DNA of 64,000 nucleotides from Planctomycetaceae bacterium (lineage in GTDB: Bacteria > Planctomycetota > Planctomycetia > Pirellulales > Pirellulaceae), in assembly GCA_002709045.1 (NCBI GenBank), contig PAPJ01000008.1:162092-226091 (forward strand). The letters run 5' to 3'. The notes beneath the pieces were generated by a model, which was not told the DNA's origin, did not search any database, and saw only the letters and a list, made by a program, of their open reading frames with translations. Of the stretch, positions 47,853 to 56,841 are shown in pieces. Numbering within the stretch: the stretch's first letter is position 1; every line of letters starts with the position of its first letter. Position numbers and translations under genes: made by a program.

Positions 47853-49022
47853 TTAGCTCTCATCACAAGACAAAACCAATTGAGTCAGCTCGGGTCGACA
47901 ACGCCACCGCAACGGCTGAAGTCCTGAGACACCACGGCTCACATGTAGCAGCGTTTGACCTGATGAAAATACGCCACTGGCATAACGAACGCCATGAACA
48001 CTAGGGCAGACCACCGGGCCTATCAAAGGTAAACGAATCTGTCCTCCGTGTGCATGGCCGGCGAGCATTAAATCGTATCCCTGCTGTCGCCCCCATCTAA
48101 ACTGGTCTGGAGTATGTACTGCACAAATTGAAAACGCCGATTTTACCGAATTAGACAAAGGGGGTTCACCTATCCATGGAAGCTCATTTCCTGCCAGAAT
48201 AACCTGCTGACCTTCAATTTCCAGGCTTAACGCCCGGCCCCCTAAATCCTGCCAACCGCAACGTTCGATTTCGTCCCGCAGTTCTTTGCCCTGCCCATTT
48301 CTAACATCATGATTACCCAAAACAAAAAAGCACCCAACCCGGGAATTCAGCTCAGACACCAGATCGGTGACCCAAGCTAATTTGGTTTTATCATCAAGGA
48401 TATCACCGCTGACTATCACGAGATCAGAGTCAAGCTGCTGAATTTCTTCTTTCAAACGTTCGAAGTAAGGGCGAATGATTGCACCTGTTATATGCAGGTC
48501 TGAGAAATGAGTGATCGTGAGTCCTTCTAACTGCTTTGGCAACTGCTTTAACTTTAATGCTTTGCGGTTGACATCGAGATGACCTACTTCGTTTCCAACA
48601 ATAGAAACCCAAAACGAACGTTCAGACTCGCGCACAAAACAATCACCTAATTCCCGATCTAATCGCAGTATTTTGGAATCAAGCTGTTGCCAGACAGATG
48701 GGCAACGATCGCTAAGAATCTGAACTACTCTTTTCAATGCCGTGATGACTAACCAGGCCGTAGCCAGCGTGAAATACCCCCAAGTCGTGTGCAACTGTCC
48801 TGCCACAATCTCCCATGGCATTTCCGGTTCATCGATTCCAAGCATTAAAACAAACGGCAAACAAAGCCCCGTCAAAGACCATCCACAAATACCAAGCTTA
48901 AGAGCTTTTTCAACTGCATGGTCGGCTACACTACCCTGCACACGGTTCAATGCAGACACACAGACCGCAACATGTCCTAAAGTACCGAGCACGTATAGAG
49001 TTAAATCAGCGAGCAGAAGCAT
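47853..49022 (-). CDS. Membrane-anchored metallophosphoesterase
   Basis: A 389-residue protein with four N-terminal hydrophobic segments (residues 1-115) and a calcineurin-like phosphoesterase domain. The metal-binding motifs are complete: HFSDLHITG, VIVSGDILDD, VLGNHDVRNG, and GHAHGGQIRLP. This layout resembles the YkuE/YaeI type of membrane-associated phosphodiesterases that act on lipid-linked phosphates. The ATG lies 14 bp downstream of the regulator gene on the same strand, indicating an operon. Confidence 0.92.
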   Translation of the reverse strand: MLLLADLTLYVLGTLGHVAVCVSALNRVQGSVADHAVEKALKLGICGWSLTGLCLPFVLMLGIDEPEMPWEIVAGQLHTTWGYFTLATAWLVITALKRVVQILSDRCPSVWQQLDSKILRLDRELGDCFVRESERSFWVSIVGNEVGHLDVNRKALKLKQLPKQLEGLTITHFSDLHITGAIIRPYFERLKEEIQQLDSDLVIVSGDILDDKTKLAWVTDLVSELNSRVGCFFVLGNHDVRNGQGKELRDEIERCGWQDLGGRALSLEIEGQQVILAGNELPWIGEPPLSNSVKSAFSICAVHTPDQFRWGRQQGYDLMLAGHAHGGQIRLPLIGPVVCPSVHGVRYASGVFSSGQTLLHVSRGVSGLQPLRWRCRPELTQLVLSCDES

Positions 49023-49036
49023 TGCGGGAGAACCGA

Positions 49037-50752
49037 TTATGTGCGAGCAACGCCCCTATGAAAATCAACGAGCGTTTCGCAGACATCGATCAACTGATCC
49101 AAACGAAAGGGCTTATAAAGAATCGCATTGGGATGGAGACCGGCTTGACGGGCTTTTACAATTGAATGCCCCGGGTCATATCCGAAACCTGTCATCAAGG
49201 CCAGCGGCACCTGTTCCATGATTTCCTGCAATCGCAGCATCAATTGATGACCACTAAAATCAGGCAGATGAATATCCGAGATAATTACGTTATAACTTTC
49301 ACTACCGACAGAACTACGAACCATATAAACTGCCTCACCACCTGACTCGGCCGTCTCTACGATACACCCGTAACGTTCCAACAGAGCATGTGCGTCATTA
49401 CGTACACCTTCATTAGCGTCAACCACCAATACACGCTGTCCAGCCAGTTTAGGATGATGATCTACAGTTGCACCAGCAGGCATTGCTTCGCCCGGCACCA
49501 TGTCCTGACCGATCTTATGGATCACTTGGCGAATATCTCGGGCATTTCGCAGAATCCGTTTCAGTCGATCCGCCACTTCCGGATCATGTCCAATATATCG
49601 CTCCATCACATTTACTGCGTCGTTGAGAATTTTGTCGATCGGTAAAGCCACCTCCCGGTGGATCGCTTCAATGCTCTTCTGAGTTGCACTACTTTTTTCA
49701 GCAGCCAGCAAATCCAGTGTATTCAATGCAAAGGCTATATTCCGAGCAAACAACTCCAGAAAATGTGTATCGTTTTCAGAGAACGCCTGTTCTTCAGGAC
49801 TTTCAACATTAAAGGTGCCGATCACCTGTTCCTGCCATTTAAGAGCTACGGTAAGACTGCTCTTGGCACCCGTGAAGGATTCAATGAACAGCTCATCCGC
49901 GGTGACGTCTTCCACCAGATAGCTTTCTCCTGTTGCCGCAACAAAGCCGGTAATACCATTGGATTCACGACCTACTTCCAGCGAACGTTCTGCCGCCTCC
50001 TTATCAATCCCCGCTGACAACAGCGGTTCCAGCTTGCCGGTACGTTGATTCACCAAACGAATCTCAACTTTCTCATAGCTGAGTATTTCCTGAGTGTAGT
50101 GAAGGATATTCGATTTAAGGAGTTCGATACGATCCTTCACTTCCATGTGAAAGACTTCTTCGGGTGAGAGATTAGATAGTTCAACACCGGCTTCGTGAAT
50201 CGCATCGAGTTTCTGACGATAGATCTGTTCTTCGGTTACATCATGGATAATGACCAGTAATTCACCGGATTCCTCGTCACCACGACGCACGGGCTTCGCT
50301 TCGATTCGAAAATAGACTTCCGAAGAAACTTTATATAACGCCGAAACACGACGTTTTTGCGCCACGGAAGTTTCACAGGGACAACCATAGCCGTCCTCCC
50401 ACTGACCACCATCGAGCCAACTATAAAAAGGAAGGCCGATTACGCTTTCGCAATCGGCCCATTCATTGACTTGTTCGTTTGCCCAGAGAATCTTTTTATC
50501 CTGGTCAAGGATGGCAACCCCTTGATGCAGCTTTTGGATCACCCAAAAAGAATCCGTAAAGAATTGTTTTTTCGGGGCCTCGTTATCTGTGTCACTAAAG
50601 ACGCCGTCGAAACATTGTTGTTTCATGAGTCGGCGAGCCTCGCTCCAGTCAGCAGCAACTTCGACGTCAAACAGAGAGCACAGTTCCTCCGGCGCAGACA
50701 TCTGTTCAGATGAAGCGGATTTAACGAACAGGATCTTGGCTTGGTCTGACAT
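49037..50752 (-). CDS. PAS/GAF/receiver regulatory protein without kinase ATPase domain
   Basis: A 571-residue multi-domain signalling protein. Residues 1-60 look like a degenerate receiver (ILFVKSA...VFSDTDNEAP). Then a PAS domain (about 70-175, with GYGCPCETS), a GAF domain (about 215-350, with SSLTVALKWQEQVIGTFNVES), a helical segment resembling a dimerisation/phosphotransfer domain (about 355-420, SIEAIHREVALPIDKIL), and a C-terminal receiver (about 445-571) with phospho-acceptor Asp in VIISDIHLPDFSG and the conserved Lys in LYKPF. No HATPase_c motifs are present, so it cannot autophosphorylate; it is probably a response regulator or phosphorelay hub driven by a partner kinase. The PAS CxC motif could bind a cofactor. 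Confidence 0.85.
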   Translation of the reverse strand: MSDQAKILFVKSASSEQMSAPEELCSLFDVEVAADWSEARRLMKQQCFDGVFSDTDNEAPKKQFFTDSFWVIQKLHQGVAILDQDKKILWANEQVNEWADCESVIGLPFYSWLDGGQWEDGYGCPCETSVAQKRRVSALYKVSSEVYFRIEAKPVRRGDEESGELLVIIHDVTEEQIYRQKLDAIHEAGVELSNLSPEEVFHMEVKDRIELLKSNILHYTQEILSYEKVEIRLVNQRTGKLEPLLSAGIDKEAAERSLEVGRESNGITGFVAATGESYLVEDVTADELFIESFTGAKSSLTVALKWQEQVIGTFNVESPEEQAFSENDTHFLELFARNIAFALNTLDLLAAEKSSATQKSIEAIHREVALPIDKILNDAVNVMERYIGHDPEVADRLKRILRNARDIRQVIHKIGQDMVPGEAMPAGATVDHHPKLAGQRVLVVDANEGVRNDAHALLERYGCIVETAESGGEAVYMVRSSVGSESYNVIISDIHLPDFSGHQLMLRLQEIMEQVPLALMTGFGYDPGHSIVKARQAGLHPNAILYKPFRLDQLIDVCETLVDFHRGVART

Positions 50753-51102
50753 GCCAATCCCAAATTACTGTGCCTCTTGGTGTAAACGAGGTTTATCACC
50801 TCTAATCATCCACACTCAATAAATAATATCGACAAATTACGGCAGTCTTATTCAGTCGTTCCAATTGGTCGAACGAAAGTTTAACTAACCAATCATCAAT
50901 GCTTTCCTTCTTTATAATCACAACTCATTTACTGTCCTATACCGGCCAGCAAAAAAACAATACGCTCTTTCCAATAAATGATTCTTTTGTGAATCACCGA
51001 ACTCTGATTGCGGTTATTCAAATATCAAGTCAATTAGTAAATTCTGACTAGTTTCAGCAACCACTATAGCTCGATATTAAAATTAGTTATGAGAGGATAA
51101 TA
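50753..51102. other. 350-bp intergenic region between divergent genes
   Basis: AT-rich, without a credible ORF. It must hold the promoters of the sensor-regulator gene (-) and the acidic-tail protein gene (+). Visible short repeats are GAGGTTTATCACCTC (50788-50802) and an ATTGGT/ACCAAT pair (50863-50868 and 50887-50892). I cannot place convincing -35/-10 pairs. Confidence 0.5.
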
Positions 51103-51645
51103 ATGTTTCGGGCATTCTTTTTAGGACTGAGTGTTTCTCTGTTGCTTGTCGGACTGGAAGGTTTGGCAATTGAGCGTGTCGTTATTGCGCCACCCGAATT
51201 GCTACATGGACAGGACGTGAAACCGATGCAGATTCAAGTTACCAATCTGGCAGCCTGGTTGGCAATCGGACTTGGCACAAGCCTCACTCTGTACACCATT
51301 TTTACACGCCAGCCAACGGCGCCCCCAATCACCAAGAATCAAACCGTCACTAAAGAAACCTCCGGAACATTGCAGTTGGCCGTTCTCGATTACGGGGAGT
51401 CTGATGATTCTTTTTCCACAACACACGTTGCTAAAAACGATAATAAAACCGAAGGCTCCGAGATAGAAAGCTCAGACGATCTTGAGGAAAGCGACGAATA
51501 TGAATATATAGAGTACGAAGATGAAGTTAGTGAAGGTGATGAAGAGGTGGAATACGAGGACGAGCAAGACGACATCTCCACCGAGGAGTTCGACCTGGAT
51601 GCTTTCAATGAAGAATTTGATATCGATGATTTATTAAGTGAATAA
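51103..51645 (+). CDS. Hypothetical membrane protein with acidic C-terminal tail
   Basis: A 180-residue protein of unknown function. It has a signal or anchor helix (FFLGLSVSLLLVGLEGLAI), a second hydrophobic helix (LAAWLAIGLGTSLTLYTIF, about 49-67), a Pro/Thr-rich link, and from about 105 onward an extremely acidic tail (DDLEESDEYEYIEYEDE and similar) of roughly 75 residues. The tail presumably lies in the cytoplasm and could bind basic partners or cations. The ATG is preceded by GAGAGG at 6 bases, a good ribosome-binding site. It overlaps the following DCC-family gene. Confidence 0.7.
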   Translation: MFRAFFLGLSVSLLLVGLEGLAIERVVIAPPELLHGQDVKPMQIQVTNLAAWLAIGLGTSLTLYTIFTRQPTAPPITKNQTVTKETSGTLQLAVLDYGESDDSFSTTHVAKNDNKTEGSEIESSDDLEESDEYEYIEYEDEVSEGDEEVEYEDEQDDISTEEFDLDAFNEEFDIDDLLSE

Positions 51646-52072
51646 CAACGAAATGCTACCCATTCCCACACAATATCCCAATGCCGAGGTTGTTATTTAT
51701 GACGGTGACTGTCAGTTCTGCCGGCGTCAGGTAAAAAGACTTAATCGCTGGGACGGCAAGCAACGCCTGTCCTATATTTCACTTCACGATAAATTCGTGG
51801 CCTCAGAATATCCTGAACTGACAAAAGATGAAATGATGCAGGCGATGTATCTGATCGACCGCAAAGGAAAACCTCACCGCGGTGCCGCAGCATTAAGAGT
51901 AATTAGCAGACGACTTCCCAAACTTTGGCTACTGGCCTTACTGCTACACATCCCGTTCACCTTACCCATATGGAGTTGGGTCTATCGACAAATCGCAAAA
52001 CGTCGATATCGCTTAAACTGCGATACCGGAGCTTGTGAAATTCACTATGGTAAAAAGCCACCACGAGATTAA
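51638..52072 (+). CDS. DCC-family thiol-disulfide oxidoreductase
   Basis: A 144-residue protein of the DCC family (DUF393), named for its D-x-x-C-x-x-C-like motif: here IYDGDCQFCRRQV near residue 22. The middle has ISLHDKFVASEYPEL and DRKGKPHRGAAALRVISR, both typical, and a hydrophobic stretch (LWLLALLLHIPFTLPIWSWVY). The likely start is GTG 51638, which overlaps the previous stop by 8 bp, or ATG 51653. Its stop overlaps the convergent purQ stop by 4 bp. Confidence 0.88.
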   Translation: MNNNEMLPIPTQYPNAEVVIYDGDCQFCRRQVKRLNRWDGKQRLSYISLHDKFVASEYPELTKDEMMQAMYLIDRKGKPHRGAAALRVISRRLPKLWLLALLLHIPFTLPIWSWVYRQIAKRRYRLNCDTGACEIHYGKKPPRD

Positions 52073-52845
52073 GCAAAATACTCCACGGCATTACGAAACA
52101 ACGTGAGACCATCCCCTTCAGCCTGCAGTCCTTCGCGAGTCCAACGGGGGTGCTGTGTTCCTTCCAGAAATCTTTCCGGGTGAGGCATCAGCCCAAACAC
52201 CCGGCCTGACTCATCACAAACTCCGGCAACATTGCGTTGCGCGCCGTTTGGATTCTCAGGAAATCCATTAGCTGGTGCTCCTGAGGCATCCACATAACGT
52301 AACGCCAGTTGCTGATTAGCCTGCAATTGATCGGCAACAACTTCGTCACGCATAACGAACTTACCTTCTGCATGAGCGATTGGAAGGTACATGCGATCTA
52401 CACCACGCAGGAAAACACACTGATCACTATTATTCTGCAAATAAACCCAACGGTCTTCATAGAGTCCGTGATTATTCCAGCACAAAGTAGCCGGAGGGTC
52501 ACCATTAGCATCGTCTTCAAGCAACAAGCCGGATTTAATCAACACTTGAAATCCGTTGCAGATTCCAAGAATCAGCTTGTTACTATTCTTAAATTCGTGC
52601 ATCACATTCGCCAAATGGCTGCGCATTTGGTTAGCAAAAATACGACCCGCGGCCACATCATCACCATAACTAAAACCGCCGGGAATACACATAATCTGAT
52701 ACTGCTCGACAAGCGACGGATTCTCCAGCACTCGGTTAATATGCACACGATCAGCCTGCCCTCCGGCAATCTCAAAGGCATATTTGGTTTCATGATCACA
52801 ATTAGTGCCCGGGGCACGTAAAACTAATACTTTGGGTGTAGTCAT
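52069..52845 (-). CDS. purQ: Phosphoribosylformylglycinamidine synthase, glutaminase subunit
   Basis: A 258-residue class I glutamine amidotransferase supplying ammonia for the fourth step of purine synthesis (FGAR to FGAM). The nucleophile elbow ILGICNGFQVL (Cys), the His-Glu pair in LMPHPERF, and the N-terminal LRAPGTNCDHET and CIPGGFSYGDDVAAG are all standard PurQ features. It follows purL by 52 bp on the same strand and forms the usual PurSL/PurQ pair, with the PurS function built into the purL product. Confidence 0.96.
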   Translation of the reverse strand: MTTPKVLVLRAPGTNCDHETKYAFEIAGGQADRVHINRVLENPSLVEQYQIMCIPGGFSYGDDVAAGRIFANQMRSHLANVMHEFKNSNKLILGICNGFQVLIKSGLLLEDDANGDPPATLCWNNHGLYEDRWVYLQNNSDQCVFLRGVDRMYLPIAHAEGKFVMRDEVVADQLQANQQLALRYVDASGAPANGFPENPNGAQRNVAGVCDESGRVFGLMPHPERFLEGTQHPRWTREGLQAEGDGLTLFRNAVEYFA

Positions 52846-52897
52846 CTCTTAGTCCAGCGTAATTTTGCAGACTCTGTTGTTGTAGTTTCCCTGACAT

Positions 52898-55825
52898 CTA
52901 CCAACGCAATGGTGATTGCCAGGCTTCTTTTAATTTTCCAAGTGGAGTGGCAAATAGGTTACTTTCGCCATTATTCACGACCAACTGATCCTCTTCAGTA
53001 ACAATACCAATGCGAGCAGCGATCACGCCGTCAAAGACTTGTTCAAATGCTTCACATTTTTCCGGTGCAACTTCGAGCAAAAAACGAGTATTCGACTCTG
53101 AAAACAACTTAACAATATTCTCTGTATCGCCGGAGTAGTCCTGATCGGTCGGTACTGTAGACAGGTCAAGGGTTATTCCCAATCCTCCCGCAAATGCCAT
53201 CTCTGCAGCAGCAACTGCCAGACCGCCTTCACTTAAATCGTGACAGGCACGAACTAAACCTGATTTAATAGCCTGATGAACAGCGGGAAAAACTGAATTA
53301 CAGTTATCTGTACAAACTGTAGGAACAGCTCCGGCATCTAATTCGCGAACCAGTGTCCAGTGAGACCCCCCCAGTTCACGTTTTGTGATTCCCACCTGAT
53401 AAAGAATATTTCCTGCTTGCTTGGCATCCATTGTGGTGCATGTCGAAACATCTTCGACCTGCCCGATAGCACTAATCAGTAATGTTGGAGGAATCGAAAT
53501 GGTAACTTTCTCACCCGCCTCATTTTGATAACTGAACTCGTTATTGAGACTATCTTTCCCGGAAATAAATGGTGTCTTCAGATCAACAGCCAGTTCATAG
53601 CAAGCCAGTGCGGCGCGCACGAGCGATCCTAAGGTTTCCGATCGATCCGTATATCCCCAACAGAAGTTATCTAGGATTGCGATCCGGGCAGGGTCTGCCC
53701 CTACCGCAACACTGTTTCGAACTGCCTCATCAATAGCACTGGCTGCCATATGATAGGTATCATAGTCACCATAGCGAGGGTTCATACCACAACTGACCGT
53801 GATACCTTTATCACTTCCCAGGACAGGCTTGATCACAGCAGCATCACCGGGCCCATCATTCTGAACGCCAACTAATGGTTTCACAACGCTACCGGCCTGA
53901 ACTTCATGATCATACTGACGCAAAACCCATTCTTTACTTGCCACATTCAGGCTTGCAAGAATGGACTCCAGATCCTGATCCAGCCCAACAGCCTTACCTT
54001 CCAGATCTATCTCTGTTATTTCCGGAATTTCATAATAGGCTTCACGAATAATTGGCGGGCGTCCATCATGCAGAAATGCCATCGTCAGATCTCCCACAAC
54101 ATGGTCGTGATATTTGAGTACTAACCGTCCGTGATCAATAAACTTCCCAACGATCGTTGCATCCACACCTTCTGATTCACAGAGGGTACGAAATTCCTCC
54201 CAATTTTCATCCGGCACACTAAATACCATACGCTCCTGAGCTTCAGAGATCCAAATCTCTGTGTAACTCAGACCATCATATTTAAGCGGAGCTTTATCCA
54301 GATAAACTTCCACGCCAATCTCTTCACCCATCTCACCGATAGCGCTCGACAACCCGCCGGCACCACAATCAGTAACACAGCTATAGAGGTTTCGATCGCG
54401 GGCTTCGAGCATCACATCCATGACCATCTTTTCAGTGATCGCATTACCGATTTGCACGGCACCACCGGACAGCATCTCACTGTCACTGGTCAGTTCGGCG
54501 GAACTAAACGTCGCGCCATGAATACCGTCACGACCGGTATGTCCACCAATCACGACCGCCCATTCACCGGCATGGGCTTCTTTAAAGGACTTATCTTTGG
54601 GAATCAGTCCGACATTACCGGCATAAACCAAAGGATTCCCCAGATAACGATCATCAAAGTAAATTGCACCGTTAACTGTCGGAATGCCCATTCGGTTACC
54701 ATAGTCACGGACTCCGGAAACAACGCCCTTCATAACTCGACGCGGGTGCAGCACTCCCGGAGGCAGTTGCTCATGAGCAACTTCGGGATTGGCAAAACAG
54801 AAAATATCTGTGTTACAAATTGGCTTGGCTCCCATACCGGTACCAAGCGTATCACGGATTACACCACCAATACCGGTATTGGCTCCACCATACGGTTCCA
54901 GTGCTGATGGATGATTATGTGTCTCAACCTTAAATGCCACGTTAAACTTTTCATCAAATGTGACAATTCCTGCATTGTCTTTGAAGACACTCACACACCA
55001 ATCATCCTCCCCCAATTCTTCACGAATCTTCACCGTGGCTGCAAAGACTGTTTCTTTCAGCATGTTTTCAAAGTGACGTTCTGTTTCACCATCTTTATAG
55101 GCAATACGACCAGCCAGTGTTTTGTGACTACAGTGCTCACTCCAGGTCTGAGCTATAGATTCGAGCTCAATGTCCGTCGGCTCCCGCTCCAGTTGCTGAA
55201 AATGACTTTGTATGGTCTGCATTTCCACGAGCGTTAAATAAAGCTGGCCTTGTTTGCTAAGAACCTCTAATTCATCATCTGTCAGCGAACGGATGGGAAT
55301 TGTTTTCAATTCAAATTCATAAGCGTTTCCAAGTGCCAGTGCATCTAATCGCAAAGAACCGTGAACCACCTGTTCAATCGCGTCGTTGGCCAGCACTTTT
55401 TCTGCTAACCGATTAACACTATCTTGATCCACTCCCGAAACCCAGTACTTACGGAAGGTCCGTACCTGTTCGACAGCAACCCCCAGATCTTCAATCCCCT
55501 GCTTAACACTCATCGCTACAGGATCCATCACACCAGGCTTATTAATCACATAAACCAGCAGAGCTTCTTCCACAGGAGACTGCTGAAGACGCTGATCACC
55601 AACGGGTGCCACAACCGTTTTTTCAACGATCGAATCGGCAAGCAGTTTATCAGCTAACCGGTTTGCATCTGACTCTTGAATATTTCCTTCGAGTAAATAA
55701 CCATGCACGGCCGCTACCTGAATGGATACATCCAGTCCAAGATCAATGGCATCTGCAGTTAATGCCTCACCTGCACGATCAATTTGACCGTCGGCAGGAT
55801 AAATATCAATTTCCCAAAGACTCAC
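52898..55825 (-). CDS. purL: Phosphoribosylformylglycinamidine synthase with duplicated PurS-like N-terminus
   Basis: A 975-residue synthetase subunit for FGAM formation. Residues 1-75 and 85-165 are two PurS-like domains related to each other (shared pattern NRLA-(D/E)-K-x-LA-(D/N) near the end, and DLG in the middle); the second has the typical KPGVMDPVAMSV start. The PurL core (about 185-975) has LESIAQTWSEHCSHKT, ETHNHPSALEPYGGANTGIGG, TDCGAGGLSSAIGEM and NPRYGDYDTYHMAASAIDEA, the last marking the second AIRS-like half. The start is GTG 55825, with AAGGA ten bases upstream. It overlaps tyrA by 20 bp. The glutaminase domain is absent and is supplied by purQ. Confidence 0.95.
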   Translation of the reverse strand: MSLWEIDIYPADGQIDRAGEALTADAIDLGLDVSIQVAAVHGYLLEGNIQESDANRLADKLLADSIVEKTVVAPVGDQRLQQSPVEEALLVYVINKPGVMDPVAMSVKQGIEDLGVAVEQVRTFRKYWVSGVDQDSVNRLAEKVLANDAIEQVVHGSLRLDALALGNAYEFELKTIPIRSLTDDELEVLSKQGQLYLTLVEMQTIQSHFQQLEREPTDIELESIAQTWSEHCSHKTLAGRIAYKDGETERHFENMLKETVFAATVKIREELGEDDWCVSVFKDNAGIVTFDEKFNVAFKVETHNHPSALEPYGGANTGIGGVIRDTLGTGMGAKPICNTDIFCFANPEVAHEQLPPGVLHPRRVMKGVVSGVRDYGNRMGIPTVNGAIYFDDRYLGNPLVYAGNVGLIPKDKSFKEAHAGEWAVVIGGHTGRDGIHGATFSSAELTSDSEMLSGGAVQIGNAITEKMVMDVMLEARDRNLYSCVTDCGAGGLSSAIGEMGEEIGVEVYLDKAPLKYDGLSYTEIWISEAQERMVFSVPDENWEEFRTLCESEGVDATIVGKFIDHGRLVLKYHDHVVGDLTMAFLHDGRPPIIREAYYEIPEITEIDLEGKAVGLDQDLESILASLNVASKEWVLRQYDHEVQAGSVVKPLVGVQNDGPGDAAVIKPVLGSDKGITVSCGMNPRYGDYDTYHMAASAIDEAVRNSVAVGADPARIAILDNFCWGYTDRSETLGSLVRAALACYELAVDLKTPFISGKDSLNNEFSYQNEAGEKVTISIPPTLLISAIGQVEDVSTCTTMDAKQAGNILYQVGITKRELGGSHWTLVRELDAGAVPTVCTDNCNSVFPAVHQAIKSGLVRACHDLSEGGLAVAAAEMAFAGGLGITLDLSTVPTDQDYSGDTENIVKLFSESNTRFLLEVAPEKCEAFEQVFDGVIAARIGIVTEEDQLVVNNGESNLFATPLGKLKEAWQSPLRW

Positions 55826-56645
55826 GATTTTGTTTTCCTTGATTCAAATATCGTAATAAAACTCGCGAGTTGTCACTATCAAGTGCGTCTCGAAATTTGT
55901 GCAGATCATTCAAAAACCGATCCACTGCACGTACTACCTGTTTGTTATTGTCCCGTAAGATTGCCAGCCACAATTCCGGATCTGCTCCGGCAATACGCGT
56001 GGTATCTGTCCAACCCCCGGCAGCTAACAGCAATTGCTTAGCATTGGCCTGATTAGAAAGAACGGAGGAAATCGCATGCGGCAGATGACTAATTACAGCC
56101 ACCGCACGATCATGCTCTTTACAATCCAACTCAACAACCCGAGCCCCTAACGACTTCCAGAACTTGGTGATGCGGGACTGAATATTTTTACTTGTCCGTT
56201 TATGTGGAGTGACAACCACCGTTCGTTTCTGAAACAGATCAGCCACTGCGTTGACAACGCCTCCCTGATCGCTCCCCGCCATGGGATGAGATCCGATAAA
56301 CTGTCCATTTTCAATATTTTTCAATCCTTCAACAATTGTCTGTTTGGTGCTACCGACATCGGTGATCATTGCCTCAGGACGAACATACTGCGAAATCTGC
56401 TTTACATGTTCGACAACATACTGCACCGGCGTGCAGACAATCACAATATCCGCTTCAGAAACACCACGTTCGATATTGGTTGTGGTCTCTGTCACCGCTC
56501 CTAACTGCTTAGCTTTACGCAGCCTAGCCGGTTTACGCCCTATCCCGATTACTCTGTCAGACAAACCTCGCTGACGTAATGCCAGACCGATTGAACCTCC
56601 AATCAGCCCTACACCCATAATCGCCACGATTCCGAGGGATTTCAT
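55806..56645 (-). CDS. tyrA: Prephenate/arogenate dehydrogenase
   Basis: A 279-residue TyrA-type NAD(P)-dependent dehydrogenase for tyrosine synthesis. The dinucleotide loop is IMGVGLIGGSIGLALR; IVIVCTPVQYV, ITDVGSTK, FIGSHPMAGSDQGGV (His and substrate-binding region) and ISHLPHAIS are family signatures, and the helical C-terminal domain follows. There is no chorismate mutase domain. I start it at ATG 56645 (MKSLGIV), preceded by AAGGA at 7 bases; the reading from GTG 56663 is longer without support. It overlaps the purL start by 20 bp, so aromatic and purine genes share a transcript. Confidence 0.93.
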   Translation of the reverse strand: MKSLGIVAIMGVGLIGGSIGLALRQRGLSDRVIGIGRKPARLRKAKQLGAVTETTTNIERGVSEADIVIVCTPVQYVVEHVKQISQYVRPEAMITDVGSTKQTIVEGLKNIENGQFIGSHPMAGSDQGGVVNAVADLFQKRTVVVTPHKRTSKNIQSRITKFWKSLGARVVELDCKEHDRAVAVISHLPHAISSVLSNQANAKQLLLAAGGWTDTTRIAGADPELWLAILRDNNKQVVRAVDRFLNDLHKFRDALDSDNSRVLLRYLNQGKQNRESLGN

Positions 56646-56841
56646 TGAGTAATCCTTTACCACACAAGACTCCTGTCAAACATCAAAAGTAACAGATTTA
56701 CCGCAGATGTTCCACCACCGCCTAGCCGCACAAATACGCTAAATTTAACAATTGGTTTCCGCGACCCTATATTTTGTTGAGTTCCGACAGCCTACTATAA
56801 TAAAGGCTCGGCTATTTAGTTCCTCCGATACCTTCGATCCT

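Noticed and set aside
51390..51671. Serine-rich antisense ORF of 93 codons
   Set aside because: It is the complement of the acidic (GAN/GAR-rich) tail of the plus-strand gene; its Ser richness follows from that.
52069..52072. Frameshift suspected where gene ends overlap
   Set aside because: It is a simple 4-bp overlap of convergent stop codons, as also seen at 7183-7186.
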